From NCBI RefSeq assembly GCF_000245815.1, contig NZ_JH601103.1, forward strand, positions 310,919-374,918: a stretch of DNA of 64,000 nt. The letters run 5' to 3'. Positions 60,585-64,000 of this stretch are shown piece by piece. The stretch's first letter is position 1. Each line of letters opens with the position of its first letter. Both the position numbers and the translations under genes were made by a program. This DNA comes from Dolosigranulum pigrum ATCC 51524 (lineage in GTDB: Bacteria > Bacillota > Bacilli > Lactobacillales > Carnobacteriaceae_A). Under the pieces are notes generated by a model. That model saw nothing but the letters and a program-made list of their open reading frames with translations, was not told the DNA's origin and made no database searches.

Positions 60585-60778
60585 TGTTATCTAGTAGCGA
60601 AGGTATCCCTTTTACAGAGAGTTGGCGGTGGTGGAAGCCAATATATATGCCGGAGTGAATTACATGTATCGCGAGCCAGCGTTATCGGCCAGAGTGAGGC
60701 AGTTAAGTGCCTAATGTGGGTGGTACCACGGCTAGAGTCGTCCCTAAGAAGTGTTGAGCTTTTTAGCGGGCTTTTTTT
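60585..60778 (+). ncRNA. T-box riboswitch (tyrosine) upstream of tyrS
   Basis: The T-box core GGGTGGTACCACGG is at 60718-60731. The stem I specifier loop contains GAATTACATG, giving specifier TAC (60661-60663), a tyrosine codon consistent with tyrS downstream. The terminator (60742-60778) has arms CCCTAAGAAG and CTTTTTAG-GGG followed by seven T. Uncharged tRNA-Tyr would favour the antiterminator. Confidence 0.92.
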
Positions 60779-60812
60779 ATATCATGATTTAACTTTTATA
60801 GGAGGAATTCGG

Positions 60813-62081
60813 ATGAATATTATTGATGAATTACAGTGGCGCGGAGCCATTAATCAACAGACAGATGAGGATGGGTTGAAGGAACTAACGGAGAAGCAGT
60901 CGATTGCACTGTATTGCGGGGTTGATCCGACGGGCGATAGTATGCATATTGGGCACCTCATTCCCTTCATTATCTTGAAACGATTCCAGATGGCTGGGCA
61001 TAAGCCAGTTGTCTTAATTGGAGGCGGAACTGGTTCTATCGGAGATCCAAGTGGGCGAAATTCTGAGCGTCAACTCCAAACTAAAGAAACTGTTCAGCAC
61101 AATGTTGACAAACTAAGTGCCCAAATGCGTAAATTATTCAAAGCGGGTGAAGCAGAGTCCGGGATTCGTCTCACTAATAATGCAGATTGGCTCAGTCCAC
61201 TGAGCTTTCTTGACTTCTTACGCGACTACGGGAAAGAGTTCAATATCAATACCATGCTGAGCAAAGATGTTGTGGCTAGTCGCTTAGAACAAGGGATTTC
61301 ATTTGCTGAATTTAGCTACCAAATTATTCAATCCATTGACTTCTTGCACTTATACCGCCACGAAGATGTTCAACTCCAAATTGGTGGGAGTGATCAGTGG
61401 GGGAATATTACGGCTGGACTTGACCTGATTCGCAAAAAAGAAGGTCACGAAGCAGAAGCATATGGCTTAACCATTCCACTACTGTTAAAATCAGACGGTA
61501 CTAAATTTGGCAAAACAGCAGGCGGCGCAATTTGGCTCGACCCCGAAAAAACAAGCCCTTACGAATTTTACCAATTCTGGATCAACCAACAAGATGCTGA
61601 TGTCGTGAAATACTTGAAATACTTCACCTTCTTGGACCAAACAGAAATCGCCAAACTGGAACAGAGCCTCACCGATGAACCATGGAAGCGCCAGGCTCAT
61701 AAAGCTTTAGCTGAAGAAATGACTCGCTTCGTTCACGGCCAAGCTGCACTCGATGAAGCTATCCAAATTACCGAAGCACTTTTCTCCGGTGAAATTGCCG
61801 ACTTAACAGCTGAACAAATTGAAGAAACATTTGGCGACGTGCCAACTTCTGAAGCAACGCGCGGTGAACATGATATTGTCGAGTTCTTAGCTGATATCAC
61901 CGGCATCTGTAGCTCTCGCCGGGAAGCCCGTGAATTCATCGAACAAGGCGCGATTACAATTAGTGGTGAAAAAGTGACTGATCTTGACTACACCATCTCC
62001 AGCACAGATACTTTCGATGATCGCTTCATTATCGTCCGTCGCGGCAAGAAAAAATACTACCGTGTAAACTTAACTGATTAA
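60813..62081 (+). CDS. tyrS: Tyrosyl-tRNA synthetase
   Basis: 422-aa class I synthetase. HIGH motif in SMHIGHL, KMSKS equivalent KFGKT, tyrosine-binding GSDQWGNI, and a C-terminal S4 RNA-binding domain (about 355-420, SSRREAREFIEQGAITI). ATG 60813 with GGAGG upstream; the 33 preceding in-frame codons lie in the T-box and are not translated. Confidence 0.97.
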   Translation: MNIIDELQWRGAINQQTDEDGLKELTEKQSIALYCGVDPTGDSMHIGHLIPFIILKRFQMAGHKPVVLIGGGTGSIGDPSGRNSERQLQTKETVQHNVDKLSAQMRKLFKAGEAESGIRLTNNADWLSPLSFLDFLRDYGKEFNINTMLSKDVVASRLEQGISFAEFSYQIIQSIDFLHLYRHEDVQLQIGGSDQWGNITAGLDLIRKKEGHEAEAYGLTIPLLLKSDGTKFGKTAGGAIWLDPEKTSPYEFYQFWINQQDADVVKYLKYFTFLDQTEIAKLEQSLTDEPWKRQAHKALAEEMTRFVHGQAALDEAIQITEALFSGEIADLTAEQIEETFGDVPTSEATRGEHDIVEFLADITGICSSRREAREFIEQGAITISGEKVTDLDYTISSTDTFDDRFIIVRRGKKKYYRVNLTD

Positions 62082-62086
62082 TGAAT

Positions 62087-62121
62087 AAGAGGTTATCCTT
62101 CTATATAGGATAACCTCTTTT
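62087..62121. terminator. bidirectional terminator after tyrS
   Basis: AAGAGGTTATCC (62087-62098) pairs with GGATAACCTCTT (62108-62119), flanked by T on the plus side. It also contains the stop codon of the convergent gene. Confidence 0.88.
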
Positions 62122-62520
62122 ATTATCTACTATTTTTTCAGACTGCTTCATTCTGACTGATAACTTAATTCCCTTGTCGGCCAAGTTTTCTAAACATTCT
62201 GCCAGATAAGTTGCATTATGTTCCGGATAAATGGGTTTTGTAGGTGTGACTGGTTCAAGTTCACGATAAGGAGCACAGGCTTTCCCCCGATATAACGGAT
62301 CTTCCCAACGTTCATCTGGCTGATACGTGCGCGACTTCATCTCCTCCATAATAAGCTGATGATACTGATATAACTTATACGGACTATAATCGAACACATA
62401 TTGAACCGTAGCGTGCGGACGATTCCATCCCTTCCCACGTAATGCACAACATTCGCGATGTTGCCCGAGTAATTGCTGCCGGGGCAAATCACTAATTAAT
62501 GTTTCGTGCCATAATCTCAT
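62101..62520 (-). CDS. Pyrimidine dimer DNA glycosylase-like protein (TIGR02328-type)
   Basis: 139 aa. MRLWHETLISDLPRQQLLGQHRE, GKGWNRPHATVQYVFDYSPY and a central DERWEDPLYRG match a small conserved family related to T4-endonuclease-V-like pyrimidine dimer glycosylases. Enzymatic activity is not established from sequence alone. AGGAGG precedes the ATG by 12 bases. Its TAG stop lies in the loop of the shared terminator. Single gene between tyrS and the IS. Confidence 0.75.
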   Translation of the reverse strand: MRLWHETLISDLPRQQLLGQHRECCALRGKGWNRPHATVQYVFDYSPYKLYQYHQLIMEEMKSRTYQPDERWEDPLYRGKACAPYRELEPVTPTKPIYPEHNATYLAECLENLADKGIKLSVRMKQSEKIVDNKRGYPI

Positions 62521-62570
62521 CGATTCGATCGACCTCCTTTCTCAATAAAAAAAGCGGTTCTACAACTTTT

Positions 62571-62606
62571 GGTGTTGGTGAGGATTTTCCTCGCTAGCAC
62601 CTTTTT
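62571..62606 (+). terminator. terminator hairpin in the ISL3 left end
   Basis: Fourteen pairs including G-T (62571-62584 with 62588-62601), loop TTT, then TTTTT. It blocks transcripts entering the element from its left flank. Confidence 0.8.
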
Positions 62607-62683
62607 ATGCATTAAACTAAAAAACATGCGAGATTTCCTTTAAAATAAAGTCAACTAAACCAAAATTAAAGGAGAAATCTCAC

Positions 62684-63970
62684 ATGTCTAAAACTAATTC
62701 TATACTAAATTTGATTGGTATTCAAGATGAAAATACAAAACTAATTGAAAAAAATCCTATTAAAACGTCCGGTCCTAACGAGATTATTTATGCAACGTTG
62801 ACGTATCAGCCTCAAGGCTGCTGTAAATGTGGCATTAAAAATGATGGATCCATCATTATAAAATATGGGACAAAGACCTCTCGAATCACATTATCTGGCC
62901 TAGAAAAGAATCGTTATCTTGTGCTGAAAAAGCAACGATTTCAATGCAAGGCTTGTGGGCAAACTTTCATTGCTCAAACCTCAGTGGTCGATAAATATTG
63001 TTATATCGCCAATCAAGTGAAACGAAAATCATTAGACCTCTCGAGAGAAACAATTTGTAAAACGACAAATGCTCGTTTATGTCATATTAGTGAGGCAACT
63101 GTTCAACGCATTTGTAATGCTGAGGCCCTTAAATATAAAGGATATGGACAACGACTACCTAGTAATATTGGGATCGATGAATTTCGCTATCGCAACCAAA
63201 CAATGGCATTTGATTATATAGATAATGATTCAGGAAATATCTTAAGTATTCTACCAAATCGTCGGATAAAAGATATTAAAGACCATTTTTACAATCGGTA
63301 CAATCTGAAAGAACGAAAAAAGGTCCAGACCGTAACGACTGATTTAAATGCAGGATATATTCATATGATTCCTGAACTGTTTCCCAATGCCACGATCATA
63401 TTAGACAGATTTCATCTCGTCCAACTGATGGTTCGTGCCTTAGATCGTACCCGAATTAAGGTGATGAATCGCCTTAAAAAAGGAAATAACACAGATCAAA
63501 AACGATACCGCCGGTTAAAACGGTATGGAAAAATGCTTAAATTAAAATCAAAAGATATCTCATTTACAGACTATAAACTGTATTATTTATTCGGTTATTT
63601 TACCGCACAAATGATTGTTGATAAATTACTTGCCTACGATGAACTATTAAAACGGACGTGGGAGGTCTATCAATGCTTTATGCGGGCTGTTGATCAACGT
63701 GATGGTGTCGCTATGAGTACACTAATCCATACAAATTGATCAGGTATATCTCCGTTTATGCGCAAATCACTCCGTACCCTTAAGAAATACAGTCATTTAT
63801 TAACCAATGCCATAGAAAGCCCATATTCAAATGGCTTAATTGAAGGGACCCATAATACTATTAAACGTATGACTCATAATGGATGTGGCTATCGTAATAT
63901 TGAAAATTTATCCAACCGCATCCTGATCATGAATAACCTAAAAACAAAATCAAGAAAAGCTGCCGTATAA
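62684..63970 (+). pseudogene. ISL3-family transposase interrupted by an in-frame TGA
   Basis: A 428-codon frame with one stop, TGA at 63737-63739 (codon 352). Before it: zinc-finger-like CCKCG and CKACG (residues about 46-90), a helix-turn-helix, then DDE residues around GIDEFRYRNQ and TTDLNAGYI. After it, SPFMRKSLRTLKKY and the conserved YSNGLIEGTHNTIKRMTHNGCGYRN continue in the same frame, so only the point nonsense separates them. AAAGGAG precedes ATG 62684. Without read-through the catalytic Glu region is lost and the element should be non-autonomous. Confidence 0.85.
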
Positions 63971-64000
63971 TACTTAATAAACGGTTATCTAAGTACAACA

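Larger units (their letters stand above)
62556..64000 (+). mobile_element. ISL3-family insertion sequence, right end beyond window
   Basis: The left end begins about GGTTCTACAACTTTTGGTG (62556), followed by an internal terminator hairpin, a transposase promoter region, the transposase frame and at least 30 bases of right end. The window stops before the right inverted repeat. The left end matches copies A, B and C at 11.9, 15.3 and 18.0 kb. Confidence 0.88.

Noticed and set aside
1..64000. tRNA, rRNA, CRISPR arrays, phage genes
   Set aside because: None seen on either strand; no regularly spaced repeats, no integrase or att-like duplication recognised.

Overview
The window comes from a low-GC Gram-positive bacterium, most likely a member of the order Lactobacillales (an Aerococcaceae- or Carnobacteriaceae-like organism is my guess; the genus cannot be fixed from the sequence alone). 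The evidence is a fabT-fabH-acpP-fabK-fabD-fabG-fabF-accB-fabZ-accC-accD-accA fatty-acid locus with FabK rather than FabI, an L-lactate dehydrogenase, a tyrosyl T-box, an EcfA1-EcfA2-EcfT module after rplQ, strong AAGGAGG-type ribosome binding sites, and ISL3- and IS3-family insertion sequences. I see no tRNA, rRNA or CRISPR array.

Layout. 1-900: rpsI (cut by the window edge) and rplM, with an L13-type leader and a strong promoter, minus strand. 1150-5524: a plus-strand group of an old-yellow-enzyme-like oxidoreductase, two tandem MetQ/NlpA lipoproteins and an M20 amidohydrolase. 5606-11711: a minus-strand fatty-acid degradation-like operon (acyl-CoA synthetase, FadB-like fusion, thiolase, FabK-like flavoprotein) with no acyl-CoA dehydrogenase. 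11712-18074: an AT-rich accessory region built of two cassettes (GntR + ABC exporter; a zinc-ribbon unknown + MFS exporter). Each cassette, and the amidase operon to its right, is followed by a co-oriented ISL3-type end that forms a terminator hairpin. 18075-29461: an amidase, an OppABCDF transporter, and a lipoylation/ADP-ribosylation operon (GcvH-L, macrodomain, SirTM sirtuin, lipoate ligase, luciferase-like monooxygenase). 29608-32931: truA and EcfTA2A1. 33061-34563: a second amidase, paralogous to the first. 34823-48932: the complete S10-spc-alpha ribosomal superoperon from rpsJ to rplQ, including secY, adk, infA and a GTG-started rpmJ. 49376-58978: the FASII/acetyl-CoA carboxylase operon under FabT, with three FabT boxes around its promoter. 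59296-64000: ldh, T-box-controlled tyrS, a pyrimidine-dimer-glycosylase-like gene and an ISL3 element whose transposase has an in-frame stop.

In many Firmicutes rplQ-ecfA1-ecfA2-ecfT-truA-rplM-rpsI is one continuous string. Here it is broken twice, by one amidase after rplQ and by about 29 kb between truA and rplM. The two inserted stretches carry paralogous amidases and most of the accessory functions, so this backbone junction looks like an integration and rearrangement hot spot. The most interesting systems are the extended SirTM operon, the beta-oxidation-like operon with a FabK-like protein in place of an acyl-CoA dehydrogenase, the unknown zinc-ribbon/MFS cassette, and the repeated use of ISL3 ends as operon terminators.
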